64,000 nt of DNA from Clostridiales bacterium (GCA_014799665.1 JAAVHP010000025.1:1-64000), one strand, 5' to 3'; positions 25,520 through 34,493 are shown, counted from the first letter of the stretch. Translations and numbers: made by a program. Notes: a model not told the origin generated them from the letters alone.

Positions 25520-27352
25520 ATGGATTTTTTCGAAAGCGACAATTTCAACGCCGAGCAGATAGCCGAGGAAGCCGAGCATTTATCGCGCGTCCTCGACATG
25601 ATGCGCGAGCAAATATATCTTTTGGAGAACGACGGGTTCGAGTACCGCACCGTCGATATTTACGACGAGAATGACGTTGAGGAGTACCGCACGGACAAGT
25701 TCCGTCACGACGCGCGCAAGCGCGATATTGCCATACTCAAAAAATCGCTGTCCACACCGTACTTTGCGCGTATGCGGCTTCAACCGGTGGGCAGGGTCGC
25801 GGCGTTCGACGATACGCCGTCCATGACGCGCCGCCGTCCCAACGATATAGAGGAAGTGTTTCTCGGCGACGACCCGGACGTGTACGTGGGCGCGAACGTG
25901 ATCGTGTACAAGGATAAGATCATCGTTTTTTCGCACAACTCGCCGCTCGGCAACAAGGTGTACGAACGGTTCGAGAACGGCACGATAGAGTACGGCGGAT
26001 ACGAGTACAAGGTGATTTTTCGGCGCAAGTTCGATATACGTGACGGCAAGCTGGAAGCGGTGTTTCAAGACTATTCGAGCGAAGCGGGCGGGGTAGTCTA
26101 CGATAAATTCCTCGCGCATATGCTCGAAATAAAGCGCGGCGATAAGCGCTTGACCGATATAATCCCGACGATCCAAGCCAACCAAAACGCCGTCATCATC
26201 CGTCCCGCCGACGAGAACTGCATAGTATCGGGCTGCGCGGGCTGCGGCAAGACCATGCTTCTGCTGCAACGGCTGGAATACCTCGGCTTTAACAAAAAGC
26301 TCGACCTCGAGCGCGCTGTGGTCATCTCGCCGAGCGAAAGGTATATCGAGCATATCCAGCCCGTTGTCGACGATCTTATGATAAACGCCGCGCGGCGCAT
26401 AACAATGCCAGAGTTTTACCGCGAGCTTATCTTATCGCTTAAAGGCGTTAAGGCGGCCGAGAGGAAAGCGCTCCAATCGGGCGAGCCGATAGGCGATGAG
26501 CAACTGTCGAACGAAACGGTAGCCGCCTGCTACGGCGACGGTATCAAGCGCAAGCTTATAGCAGCGCTCGGTACTGTCAAACAGAACTACAAGAAAAAGC
26601 TTGCCGCATACCGCGAGGAGCTCGATAAGTACGAGCGCGAGCTCGCCTGGACGCGCGGCACGTACCTATCGCCCGAACTGAAAAAGCCTAAGCTTCCCGT
26701 GCTCGCGATCGATATAGATAAGTTCCCGTTCATTCCTACGCTTCCGCGCGGACTTACCAAATGCAAACTGTACCTACTTCTCACCGCGTACTGCTACGTG
26801 CTCGGCAAGCCTGCGTTCGACGGCGTGCTGTTTATCGACGAAGGACAAGACTATTTTTACAACGAGTATAAGCTCATCGCCGAGTGCACGAAATCTACGG
26901 TAAATATTTACGGCGACACTAATCAGCAAATCACGGCGAGCCGCGGCATCGACGATTTTTCAAGGCTCGACGGACTGTGGAGCGTGGAGCATTACGCGCT
27001 GAACGAGAACTACCGCAACGCGCGCGAGATAACCGAGTTTGTCAACGACCTTTTGGGTATGAACGTTACCTCGCTCGGGCTTGACGGCGGCGTAGTCAAA
27101 AATATAGATTTCGGCGAGCTTAACGGCGAACTCCGCCGTGCGGGCGACGACCGTATCGCGGTCATTTATTCGGCGAACGATAAAGATACTTACAAGCGGC
27201 TTAAAGGCGTCGTGCCCGAAAAACTGCTGTATACGGTTGCGCAGAGCAAGGGTATGGAATACGAACGCGTTTACGCTTGCGGCAGTATGACGGACACCGA
27301 GAAGTACGTGGCGTATACTCGCGCGCTCGGCGAACTGTATATAGTTAATTGA
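25520..27352 (+). CDS. Superfamily 1 helicase, HelD/UvrD-like
   Basis: 610 residues. Walker A is GCAGCGKT (about 238-245) and Walker B is FIDEGQD (about 437). A GDTNQQI motif follows, then NENYRNA, and QSKGMEYERVY with VAYTRAL near the end form motifs IV-VI. The first 60 residues are acidic and helical (IAEEAEHLSRVLDMMREQI), like the N-terminal coiled coil of HelD, which releases stalled RNA polymerase. It is shorter than Bacillus HelD (about 770), so domains may be reduced. AAGGA lies 5 nt before the ATG. It may instead be a general SF1 DNA helicase. Confidence 0.82.
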   Translation: MDFFESDNFNAEQIAEEAEHLSRVLDMMREQIYLLENDGFEYRTVDIYDENDVEEYRTDKFRHDARKRDIAILKKSLSTPYFARMRLQPVGRVAAFDDTPSMTRRRPNDIEEVFLGDDPDVYVGANVIVYKDKIIVFSHNSPLGNKVYERFENGTIEYGGYEYKVIFRRKFDIRDGKLEAVFQDYSSEAGGVVYDKFLAHMLEIKRGDKRLTDIIPTIQANQNAVIIRPADENCIVSGCAGCGKTMLLLQRLEYLGFNKKLDLERAVVISPSERYIEHIQPVVDDLMINAARRITMPEFYRELILSLKGVKAAERKALQSGEPIGDEQLSNETVAACYGDGIKRKLIAALGTVKQNYKKKLAAYREELDKYERELAWTRGTYLSPELKKPKLPVLAIDIDKFPFIPTLPRGLTKCKLYLLLTAYCYVLGKPAFDGVLFIDEGQDYFYNEYKLIAECTKSTVNIYGDTNQQITASRGIDDFSRLDGLWSVEHYALNENYRNAREITEFVNDLLGMNVTSLGLDGGVVKNIDFGELNGELRRAGDDRIAVIYSANDKDTYKRLKGVVPEKLLYTVAQSKGMEYERVYACGSMTDTEKYVAYTRALGELYIVN

Positions 27353-27365
27353 AAAAGAGGTTCTT

Positions 27366-27632
27366 ATGATACATTCTATGAGCGGCGGCGTGCTCAGCGA
27401 GTACGACAGCTTAACGTTCGTTAAGCTTCAATTCGACGGCGAGCAAGCGCCGTACTGGTATATAACCGAACTGGAAGTGGATGAGGGCGACCGCGTTCTC
27501 GCGCCGTTCGGCGTTGCGGGGCTGGGCAAGGAAGCTACGGTGATCAAGGTCGAACGCAACGTTTCCAGTCAGGTCGCGCCCGTGCCCGTAAAGCGCGCCA
27601 AAAGAATATTGCGCGTGCTCGACCGCAAGTAA
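27366..27632 (+). CDS. Small protein of unknown function
   Basis: 88 residues, soluble, beta-rich by appearance: YWYITELEVDEGDRVLAPFG and ATVIKVERN. The block around DRVLAPFG recalls the N-terminal domain of primosomal protein PriA, but no helicase domain is present. AAAGAGG precedes the ATG by 5 nt. It sits 13 bases after the helicase gene and is probably co-transcribed. Confidence 0.7.
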   Translation: MIHSMSGGVLSEYDSLTFVKLQFDGEQAPYWYITELEVDEGDRVLAPFGVAGLGKEATVIKVERNVSSQVAPVPVKRAKRILRVLDRK

Positions 27633-27642
27633 AATATAACGC

Positions 27643-27671
27643 TTGACTTTTAAGCCCGTACACTGTATAAT
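27643..27671 (+). promoter_or_regulatory. Sigma-A promoter of a leaderless gene
   Basis: TTGACT (27643-27648), 17 nt, TATAAT (27666-27671). The predicted +1, 27678, is exactly the A of the next ATG. Confidence 0.85.
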
Positions 27672-27677
27672 TAAACC

Positions 27678-27995
27678 ATGTTTTTGAGTTTGCAAACCTA
27701 TATAGTCGGGATAATAATCGGCGTTGTCGTTTTGCAGTACGCGTTCGCGCTGTTCTGCTTGATGAAGCTTGCGTACTTCGATTTGGAGCGGTATCAGTAT
27801 ATACTGTGGAACTTGCTCATACTTATCGTGTTCTTTATTGGCGGCATATCGTTCCTTATATATTGCGCCAAGCACCCCGAAAAAAGATTGAAGCGCGCGA
27901 CCGATAAGCTCGAACAGCCCGAAGGAGATGAACAATCGAAGGCGGCAGACGAACAACCGCCCGCCAAAGAGGATAACGCGCAGGATAACGAATAA
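27678..27995 (+). CDS. Small membrane protein, PLDc_N-like
   Basis: 105 residues. Two membrane helices (about 7-30 and 42-63) with the spacing FDLERYQYILWNLLILIVFFIGGISFLIY resemble the phospholipase-D N-terminal (PLDc_N) family of small membrane proteins. The last 40 residues are charged and rich in Glu/Asp/Gln. There is no Shine-Dalgarno, and the promoter places +1 on the ATG, so the mRNA should be leaderless. Function unknown. Confidence 0.75.
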   Translation: MFLSLQTYIVGIIIGVVVLQYAFALFCLMKLAYFDLERYQYILWNLLILIVFFIGGISFLIYCAKHPEKRLKRATDKLEQPEGDEQSKAADEQPPAKEDNAQDNE

Positions 27996-28032
27996 ACTTT
28001 CCCTCGGCGTTTCAAGGGTTTTGTTTTATCTA

Positions 28033-28052
28033 TAATTATTAATTTTTAATTG
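28033..28052 (-). repeat. Dispersed 20-bp AT-rich repeat, copy 1
   Basis: The reverse complement is CAATTAAAAATTAATAATTA, identical to 37370-37389 and 57519-57538. It overlaps a TATAAT (28031-28036) that could serve the CDF gene. Confidence 0.7.
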
Positions 28053-28055
28053 ACT

Positions 28056-29141
28056 ATGAACGGTCGCACTGTACGCGCGGCGGTCACACTCGGTGTGGGG
28101 CTCGCGCTCAACATAGCGCTCGGCGTTACCAAGCTTGTCGTAGGCATAACTGCGGGATCGACGTCGGTAACGAGCGACGCGATAAACAACGTGACGGACG
28201 CGGCGGTGTCCGTCGTTACTCTCATTGCGACTTTTCTCGCCGCGCGCGGCGCAGACCACAAACACCCGTTCGGGCACGGTCGGTACGAGTATATCGCAAC
28301 CTTCGTCCTCGGCGCGGTCATACTCGCCGTGGGTATAGAGGTTTTCACGAACGGGCTCGAACGCGCGATAACGCCCGTCGCGGTCGACGCGGGGCTCGCC
28401 GTATGGCTTGCGCTCGGCATATCCATTGCGGTAAAGGCGTTCATGGCGCTGTTCTATGGCATAAGCGGCAAACGCACGAAATCCGACACTATCAAGGCGG
28501 CGGCTGTCGACGCTGTGTCCGACGTTGCGGTAACGACAGTCGTTCTCGCGTGTATGCTTATCGAAAAATTCACGGGCGCGTACATAGACGGCTATGCTTC
28601 CATGGCGGTATCCGTCGTTATCGTCGTCATGGCGATACGCATACTTATAAGCACCGTCAGCGTATTGGTGGGCGAGCGTCCCAACTCCGCGCTGTATGCC
28701 GAGGTCCTTGCGATCGTCGAGAACACGCCCGAGGTCGTCTCGGCGCACGACCTTATCATAAACGACTACGGCGCGGCGACCAAGATCGCCGAGGTGGACG
28801 CGGTACTGCCCGCGGATATGCCGTTCGTTAAGGTCCACGCCGTGTGCGACGGCATCGAGCGCAGAGTGCTAGCGGCAACGGGCGTCAAGCTGTGCGTGCA
28901 CGCCGACCCGCTCGACGGCGACGCGCGCGTGACCGAGATCAAGCGCCGCGTGGACGCCGCGCTCGCTAACTGCGGCGCTTCGGCGCACGATATAACTATC
29001 GACGACGAAGCGGGCACTGTCACGCTTGATATTCGGCTCGCGGACGGGAGCGTGCACGAGAAAGCCGTCGTTGCCATGGCGGAAGCGGAAGTGCGCGCGG
29101 TAACGCCGTTTGCCGTGGTCGTAAACGTAGATTACATTTGA
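28056..29141 (+). CDS. Cation diffusion facilitator (CDF) family metal efflux transporter
   Basis: 361 residues from ATG 28056. Six membrane helices with CDF metal-site motifs: SDAINNVTDA in helix 2, HPFGHGRYEY in the following loop, and VDAVSDVA in helix 5. The C-terminal cytosolic domain (about 210-290) is followed by an extra domain of about 70 residues (IKRRVDAALANCGASAHDITIDD...), as in longer CDF proteins. It exports divalent cations by proton exchange. There is no Shine-Dalgarno; a possible TATAAT at 28031 would leave a leader of about 13 nt. The stop overlaps a possible TTG of mnmA. Confidence 0.92.
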   Translation: MNGRTVRAAVTLGVGLALNIALGVTKLVVGITAGSTSVTSDAINNVTDAAVSVVTLIATFLAARGADHKHPFGHGRYEYIATFVLGAVILAVGIEVFTNGLERAITPVAVDAGLAVWLALGISIAVKAFMALFYGISGKRTKSDTIKAAAVDAVSDVAVTTVVLACMLIEKFTGAYIDGYASMAVSVVIVVMAIRILISTVSVLVGERPNSALYAEVLAIVENTPEVVSAHDLIINDYGAATKIAEVDAVLPADMPFVKVHAVCDGIERRVLAATGVKLCVHADPLDGDARVTEIKRRVDAALANCGASAHDITIDDEAGTVTLDIRLADGSVHEKAVVAMAEAEVRAVTPFAVVVNVDYI

Positions 29142-29149
29142 GGTGTTCG

Positions 29150-30196
29150 TTGGGTAAGAAGGTCATTATAGGAATGAGCGGCGGCGTCGATTCGGCGGTC
29201 GCCGCGTACGTACTCAAACATGACGGCTACGACGTTACGGGTCTTTTCATGCACAATTGGGAGGAAGAAGGCGAGTGTCCCGCCGCAACCGATTGGCAGG
29301 ACGTACGCGCGGTCAGCGACAAGCTCGGCATAGAGTGCTACTCGGTCAACTTCGCCAAAGAGTACATGGACGGCGTGTTCGAATATTTCTTAAAGGAGTA
29401 CCGCGCCTACCGCACGCCCAATCCCGACGTGCTTTGTAACCGCGTGGTCAAGTTCGGCGCGTTCCGCGACTACTGCATGACGCTCGGCGCGGACTATATC
29501 GCAACAGGGCATTACTGCAATATCTCGGGCGATAGGCTCATGCGCGCGGTGGACAATAACAAGGATCAAACGTACTTTCTCAATCAGGTAAAAACCGAAC
29601 AGCTCGGTGGCGTTCTGTTCCCCATCGGCGGCATGGTAAAGCCGGATGTGAGAAAGCTCGCGGACGAGCTCGGCTTGTCCGTCGCCAAAAAGAAGGACAG
29701 CACGGGCATTTGCTTTATCGGCGAGCGCAAGTTCAAAAAGTTCCTGTCCGAATATCTGCCCGCGCAGAGCGGCGAGATCGTCGATACTTCGGGCAAGGTA
29801 GTTGGCAGGCACGACGGGCTTATGTACTACACGCTCGGTCAACGGCGCGGCTTAGGTATAGGCGGCGTGAAAGGCGAAGCGGGCAGGTGGTTCGTGCTAC
29901 GTAAGGACGTTAAGAATAATCGGCTTATCGTGTCGTGCGGCGACGAGAGCGAGCTCTTTACTTCGTCGCTCACGGGCAGCGAGTTCAATATAATAGGCGA
30001 GTTCGATATGCCGAGCGAATTGCGCTGCACCGCCAAAACGCGCTACCGTCAGCCCGACTTCGGCGCTACGCTTTACTATAAGCCCGACGGAAGCTTTACG
30101 CTCGATTTCGACGAGCCGCAGCGCGCCGTCACGCCCAGTCAGTATGCCGTGATATACCTCGGCGACAGATGCTTGGGCGGCGGAGTGATCAACTAA
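29150..30196 (+). CDS. mnmA: tRNA-specific 2-thiouridylase MnmA
   Basis: About 348 residues. The PP-loop SGGVDS (about 10-15) binds ATP. Catalytic cysteines sit in PDVLCNR (about 95) and STGICFIG (about 187), and TGHY and the C-terminal beta-barrel follow. It adds sulphur to U34 of tRNA Lys, Glu and Gln. Start: TTG 29150 has GAGGTG 4 nt upstream and gives a normal N-terminus; a TTG at 29138 overlapping the previous stop is the alternative. The last four bases overlap the convergent murC stop. Confidence 0.95.
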   Translation: MGKKVIIGMSGGVDSAVAAYVLKHDGYDVTGLFMHNWEEEGECPAATDWQDVRAVSDKLGIECYSVNFAKEYMDGVFEYFLKEYRAYRTPNPDVLCNRVVKFGAFRDYCMTLGADYIATGHYCNISGDRLMRAVDNNKDQTYFLNQVKTEQLGGVLFPIGGMVKPDVRKLADELGLSVAKKKDSTGICFIGERKFKKFLSEYLPAQSGEIVDTSGKVVGRHDGLMYYTLGQRRGLGIGGVKGEAGRWFVLRKDVKNNRLIVSCGDESELFTSSLTGSEFNIIGEFDMPSELRCTAKTRYRQPDFGATLYYKPDGSFTLDFDEPQRAVTPSQYAVIYLGDRCLGGGVIN

Positions 30197-31446
30197 ATCA
30201 TTCCTAATTGAATAAACCTATCTGCACAAATATCAATATCGCCTGCGCCCATGAAAATGAGCGCTTTTTCTTTTAGTCCTTTACAGAATTCGAGTATCTC
30301 GGTGAACGTGTCGAAGCAGTACGCGTTCTCTTTGTTTTCTACGATCTTGCGGCAGAGCGCGTGCGAGCTGACGCCCTCTATCGGTTTTTCGCGCGCGGCA
30401 AATATGGGCGCGAGAACGACCGTGTCTGCTTTGCCGAGCGCGCTTGAAAAATCGTCTAATAACGCTTGCGTGCGCGAGTACGTATGCGGCTGGAACACGA
30501 CCGCGACCGACGGAAAGATCTCGCGCGCGGCGGATATGGTCGCTTGTATTTCGGTTGGGTGGTGGGCGTAGTCTGTCAGTATCGTTTTGCCGAACGCAAG
30601 CCCCTTGCGCTCGAACCGCCGTCCCACGCCGTTGAACTCGTATAGCATGGGCAGTATTTCGGTGAGCGGCACGCCGCACTCTGTTGCCGCCGCAATGGTG
30701 GCGAGCGCGTTGTATACGTTATGTACGCCAGCCACGCGCAGCTTGACGTCGGCGTGCTTTTTGCCGACAAGAGTGAAGGTGCGCAGCCCGTTCTTGCTTG
30801 CGATATTCACGGCGCGGTAGTCGCAGCCCTCGCGCGTGCCGAAAGTGACGGCGGTGGGGAAAAGCTTAACGCACAGCTCGTCGTCGCCGTTCACGATAAG
30901 CTTTTTGCAGTTTTTCGAAAACTGCACGTATGCGCATATAAGCGAATCGAGCGTTTTATAGTAGTCGGGGTGGTCATACTGTACGTTGAGTATAACGCCT
31001 ACGTCGGGATGCAGGTGGGTAAAGCTGGCGCGATACTCGCACGCCTCGGTCACGAAAAACTTGTCGCCGCCCGCGTGCGACGCGTCCTTAACGCCCACGT
31101 GCACGGTAGGGCGGCGGTTTTTAAGCGCCGCGCCGAGCATGGCGGTCGTCGTGCTTTTGCCGTGACAGCCCGCAACCGCTATGACCGTTTTATACACGCG
31201 CGCAAGCTCGCCGAGATATTCGGCGCGTTCGATTATCGGGATATTAAGCTCGCGGGCTCGGACGAGCTCGCAGTTGTCCTGCGGCACGGCGTTGGTGTAT
31301 ACGACAAGGTCGGCGCCTTCTACGTTTTTGGGGTCGTGCCCGCCGAGCGTATTGTCCGAGCCCGTTACAATATGCCCGCGGCTTGCCGCAGCGTCAGAGA
31401 GCGCGCGCATAGAAACGCCCGATATTCCTACGAAATGAATTTTCAT
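30193..31446 (-). CDS. murC: UDP-N-acetylmuramate--L-alanine ligase (divergent MurC)
   Basis: 417 residues. A Rossmann start (MKIHFVGISGVSMRALS), a P-loop GCHGKSTTT (about 105), an HxD-type central domain and the C-terminal DYAHHPTEI ... QPHTYSR give a full Mur ligase. The enzyme adds L-alanine to UDP-MurNAc. It is unusual: the canonical GTHGKT reads GCHGKS, and the usual E-x-DES-x-SF block reads EACEYRASF. The start ATG 31446 has no Shine-Dalgarno. It stands alone, away from a division and cell wall cluster. It could be a MurC paralogue. Confidence 0.88.
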   Translation of the reverse strand: MKIHFVGISGVSMRALSDAAASRGHIVTGSDNTLGGHDPKNVEGADLVVYTNAVPQDNCELVRARELNIPIIERAEYLGELARVYKTVIAVAGCHGKSTTTAMLGAALKNRRPTVHVGVKDASHAGGDKFFVTEACEYRASFTHLHPDVGVILNVQYDHPDYYKTLDSLICAYVQFSKNCKKLIVNGDDELCVKLFPTAVTFGTREGCDYRAVNIASKNGLRTFTLVGKKHADVKLRVAGVHNVYNALATIAAATECGVPLTEILPMLYEFNGVGRRFERKGLAFGKTILTDYAHHPTEIQATISAAREIFPSVAVVFQPHTYSRTQALLDDFSSALGKADTVVLAPIFAAREKPIEGVSSHALCRKIVENKENAYCFDTFTEILEFCKGLKEKALIFMGAGDIDICADRFIQLGMI

Positions 31447-31535
31447 ATAATTAGATATGCCGCGGACGGGGCTCGGGTGCTTGTACGGCACGGTTAAAAA
31501 CAAACGGCTATAAACAAAAAATTTTTACAAACCTA

Positions 31536-31564
31536 TTGATTTTACTTGCAAAGTATGTTACACT
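31536..31564 (+). promoter_or_regulatory. spoVG promoter
   Basis: TTGATT (31536-31541), 17 nt, TACACT (31559-31564). The leader to the GTG start is about 28 nt and carries CGGAGGA. Confidence 0.75.
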
Positions 31565-31598
31565 AAACATGGTCGCAATCCAATTTCGGAGGAAAATT

Positions 31599-31880
31599 GT
31601 GGAAATCACCGAGGTAAGGCTTCGCCTTGTCAAGGAACCCGGCAAACTCAAAGCGGCGGCATCTATCACTATCGACGGTTGCTTCGTCGTCCACGATTTG
31701 CGTGTGGTTGAAACGGAGGGTGGTCTTTTCGTCGCCATGCCTAACAAGCGATTGGGCACAGGCGAGTTCCGTGATATCGCGCATCCCATCAATAACGAAA
31801 CGCGCGATTACATAGCACAACTCGTGATCGGTAAGTACAAAGAAGAACTCGAACACGCTAACTCTGCTCCACAAGATTGA
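31599..31880 (+). CDS. spoVG: SpoVG family regulator
   Basis: 93 residues starting at GTG 31599 (MEITEVRLRLV), with CGGAGGA about 6 nt upstream; upstream ATG or TTG codons would add residues not found in the family. KAAASITIDGCFVVHDLRVVE and MPNKRLGTGEFRDIAHPIN are the core SpoVG motifs. SpoVG binds DNA/RNA and affects sporulation, division and virulence in different Bacillota. It is monocistronic, with promoter and terminator. Confidence 0.95.
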   Translation: MEITEVRLRLVKEPGKLKAAASITIDGCFVVHDLRVVETEGGLFVAMPNKRLGTGEFRDIAHPINNETRDYIAQLVIGKYKEELEHANSAPQD

Positions 31881-31910
31881 TAATTGGTTCCATTGTAAAT
31901 ATCGTTACGC

Positions 31911-31948
31911 GAACCCGCCGAAGCCAAGCTCGGTTTCGGCAGGGTTTT
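31911..31948 (+). terminator. spoVG terminator
   Basis: AACCCGCCGAA (31912-31922) pairs with TTCGGCAGGGTT (31935-31946) with one bulged A, followed by a short T run. Confidence 0.85.
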
Positions 31949-32011
31949 GTGTTGTAAATTTTTGTTAATCGGGAATTAAATATATTGTTTATCCCCGAGT
32001 ATACAAACCTA

Positions 32012-32053
32012 AAAGTTTCTTGGTGACTTCTTTGCCAAAAGAAGTAACTTTTT
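32012..32053 (+). repeat. Dispersed hairpin repeat, copy B
   Basis: AAAGTTTCTTGGTG precedes ACTTCTTT (32026-32033), which pairs with AAAGAAGT (32038-32045) and is followed by TTTTT. It matches copies A and C and could itself act as a second terminator. Confidence 0.55.
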
Positions 32054-32074
32054 CGACAAATTTCTTCTTTTGTG

Positions 32075-32103
32075 TTGACAAAGGCGTGGGCATTTGTTAT
32101 ACT
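32075..32103 (+). promoter_or_regulatory. uraA-upp promoter
   Basis: TTGACA (32075-32080), 17 nt, TATACT (32098-32103); +1 near 32110, leaving a 136-nt leader. Confidence 0.85.
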
Positions 32104-32109
32104 TAACAA

Positions 32110-32245
32110 CGATAGGCTTCGCGCCTAAAAAAATTTTGCTTTTTTTCGGGGAAGAACTATTTTTTCGGCGCGCGTATGCCTTTGGTTTTCGGTATTACGC
32201 GTTTTTTATCGCGCAGTATTAATCAAACAAAAGGAAGGAAAAACT
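32110..32245 (+). promoter_or_regulatory. uraA leader with intrinsic terminator (attenuator)
   Basis: The leader begins with a hairpin TAGGC-TTCGC-GCCTA (32113-32127), then an A7...T7 pairable segment. Further down, CGCGTATGCC (32171-32180) pairs with GGTATTACGCG (32191-32201, one bulge) and is followed by TTTTTT (32202-32207). The terminator lies before the uraA Shine-Dalgarno, so transcription is probably attenuated. PyrR or UMP control is common for uraA-upp, but I do not see the PyrR-binding consensus. Confidence 0.65.
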
Positions 32246-33823
32246 ATGGAAATGATCTACGGCGTAAAAGACAGGCCGAAATTCGGTCGGCTTTTACTCT
32301 TTTCGCTGCAACAACTGCTGGCGATACTCGCGGCTACGATTGCCGTCCCGATGATCGTAAAGAACGGGATGTCGCCTGCGGCGGCGCTGTTCGGCGCGGG
32401 TATCGGCACGTTCGTTTACCTGCTCTTTACCAAGTTCAAAAGCCCCGTGTTCCTCGGCAGCTCGTTCGCGTTCCTCGGCTCTATGGCTGCGGCGTTTGCA
32501 GGCGGCGTGTCCATGTCGCTCGGCTATCTCGGACTTATTATCGGTGCGGTGTTCGCGGGACTTGTGTACGTGATAATCGCGGTCATAGTCAAGTTTGCGG
32601 GCGTTAAGTGGATAGACAAAATCATGCCTGCGGTCGTTATCGGACCTACGGTCGCTATCATCGGGTTGTCGCTTGCAGGCAACGCGATAGGCGATCTCAT
32701 GAAGGGCAGTGCGACTTACGACGTAACTTCGATCGTAGCAAAGATAGTTGACGGTATGCCCGTGATTGAGAACGGCGTTGTAGTTACCGAGGAGATAACC
32801 ACGACTTTCACATACGCCAATACGTTTATCGCATTGCTTTGCGGACTTGTAACGCTTATCGTCACGATCGTGTGTTCGGTATACGGCAAGAAAATGGTCA
32901 AAATGATACCCTTCGTTATCGGTATCCTTTCGGGCTACGCGCTTGCCGCTATATTTACCGGATTCAGCTATATAGAGGGTGCCGAATGCCTTCGCGTTAT
33001 CAACTTCGATACGTTCAGCACGCTCGGACAAGCCTCGGCATGGTATCCCGACTTCTCGTTCATAACCGCTTTCTCCGGTAACTACGTTGCACCCGAGGGT
33101 GGCACGATAGGTGGATATATCGGCACGATCGCCGTTGCGTACATACCCGTCGCGTTCGTCGTGTTCGCAGAGCACATCGCCGACCACAAGAACATTTCGT
33201 CCATTATCGAAACCGATCTACTTAAAGACCCCGGACTTCACCGCACGCTTCTCGGCGACGGCGTAGGCTCGATCGCGGGTGCGTTCTTCGGCGGCTGCCC
33301 CAACACCACCTACGGCGAATCGGTCGGCTGCGTGGCTATATCGCGCAACGCTTCGGTCGCTACTATATTCGTGACTGCGTGCATGGCGATTATTGCGGCG
33401 TTCCTTGCGCCGTTTACGCTCTTCCTCGCCAGCATTCCCAGCTGTGTAATGGGCGGCGTGTGTATCGCGCTCTACGGCTTTATCGCCGTAAGCGGTCTTA
33501 AAATGATCCAGAAGGAAGACCTCGACGACCACCGCAACCTGTTCACCGTTTGCGTTATCCTTATCGCCGGTGTGGGCGGCATGGCGCTCAAAATCGGTCA
33601 GGTCACCATTACCGAAGTCGCGTGCGCGCTTATCCTCGGTATCATAGTCAACCTCATAGTCAATATCAAGAAAAAGAAAGGCGCCGAAACCGAAAACGGC
33701 GAAACGGTAAACGCTTCCGCAGAACCCGAAGCCGTCGAGCAACCGACGGCCGAATCGACCGAAAGCGAAGCTCAAACGGAAGCGGCTGCAACCTCCGACG
33801 AGCGAGCTCCCGAAAAGGAATAG
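32246..33823 (+). CDS. uraA: Uracil permease (NCS2 family)
   Basis: 525 residues with about 14 membrane helices in the NCS2 arrangement. Recognisable motifs: QQLLAILAATIAVPMI at the start, FLGSSFAFLG in helix 3, VFAEHIADHKN, and GCPNTTYGESVG with the conserved NTTYGE. It imports uracil with a cation. A loop near residues 165-195 is longer than usual, and the C-terminal 50 residues are a charged Glu/Ala/Thr tail. AAGGAAGG precedes the ATG. It is co-transcribed with upp, 13 bases downstream. Confidence 0.95.
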   Translation: MEMIYGVKDRPKFGRLLLFSLQQLLAILAATIAVPMIVKNGMSPAAALFGAGIGTFVYLLFTKFKSPVFLGSSFAFLGSMAAAFAGGVSMSLGYLGLIIGAVFAGLVYVIIAVIVKFAGVKWIDKIMPAVVIGPTVAIIGLSLAGNAIGDLMKGSATYDVTSIVAKIVDGMPVIENGVVVTEEITTTFTYANTFIALLCGLVTLIVTIVCSVYGKKMVKMIPFVIGILSGYALAAIFTGFSYIEGAECLRVINFDTFSTLGQASAWYPDFSFITAFSGNYVAPEGGTIGGYIGTIAVAYIPVAFVVFAEHIADHKNISSIIETDLLKDPGLHRTLLGDGVGSIAGAFFGGCPNTTYGESVGCVAISRNASVATIFVTACMAIIAAFLAPFTLFLASIPSCVMGGVCIALYGFIAVSGLKMIQKEDLDDHRNLFTVCVILIAGVGGMALKIGQVTITEVACALILGIIVNLIVNIKKKKGAETENGETVNASAEPEAVEQPTAESTESEAQTEAAATSDERAPEKE

Positions 33824-33836
33824 GATAGGTGAAAGC

Positions 33837-34475
33837 ATGAAACATTTCGATAACGTTACTATACTCGACCATCCGCTTATCAGCCACAAGATAGCTATAC
33901 TGCGCTCGGTCGATACGCACACCAAAGACTTCCGCGAGCTTATCGAGGAAATAACCGTGCTCCTTACGTACGAGGCGTTCAAGGACGCGCCGACGCAGGT
34001 CGTAGAGGTCCAAACCCCGCTCGAAAAGTGCAAGCAGAAAATGGTTCAGGAAAACTCGATAGCGATCGTTCCCGTGCTCCGCGCGGGGCTCGGCATGGTG
34101 AGCGGCGTGCACGTTCTGTTCCCCACGGCAAAGGTCGGGCATATCGGTATGTACCGCGACGAGGAAACGCTCGAACCGCAGGAATACTACTGCAAGCTCC
34201 CCGAGGGTATCGAGAAGAAGCGCGCTATCGTGCTCGATCCCATGCTCGCAACGGGCGGCAGCGCCGACGCGGCTATCAAGCTTCTTAAAAAGAAGGGCTG
34301 CAAGGATATTCGGCAAATGTCGATCATCGCCGCGCCCGAGGGCGTTGAAAAGCTCGCCACCGCGCATCCCGACGTAAAGATTTACGTGGCGGTGCTCGAC
34401 AGATGCCTTAACGAGAACGGCTATATCCTTCCCGGTCTCGGCGACGCGGGCGACAGACTTTTCGGCACGAAATAA
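33837..34475 (+). CDS. upp: Uracil phosphoribosyltransferase
   Basis: 212 residues, normal length. The PRPP-binding loop is in VLDPMLATGGSA (about 131-142), with VPVLRAGLGMV, GHIGMYRDEETL and the C-terminal GYILPGLGDAGDR that closes over uracil. It makes UMP from uracil and PRPP, completing the salvage route begun by UraA. AGGTGA precedes ATG. Confidence 0.97.
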   Translation: MKHFDNVTILDHPLISHKIAILRSVDTHTKDFRELIEEITVLLTYEAFKDAPTQVVEVQTPLEKCKQKMVQENSIAIVPVLRAGLGMVSGVHVLFPTAKVGHIGMYRDEETLEPQEYYCKLPEGIEKKRAIVLDPMLATGGSADAAIKLLKKKGCKDIRQMSIIAAPEGVEKLATAHPDVKIYVAVLDRCLNENGYILPGLGDAGDRLFGTK

Positions 34476-34493
34476 GAGCAATTAAAAACAATC

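Noticed and set aside
32110..32245. PyrR-binding loop in the uraA leader
   Set aside because: I could not find the conserved PyrR anti-antiterminator loop; only a terminator is supported.
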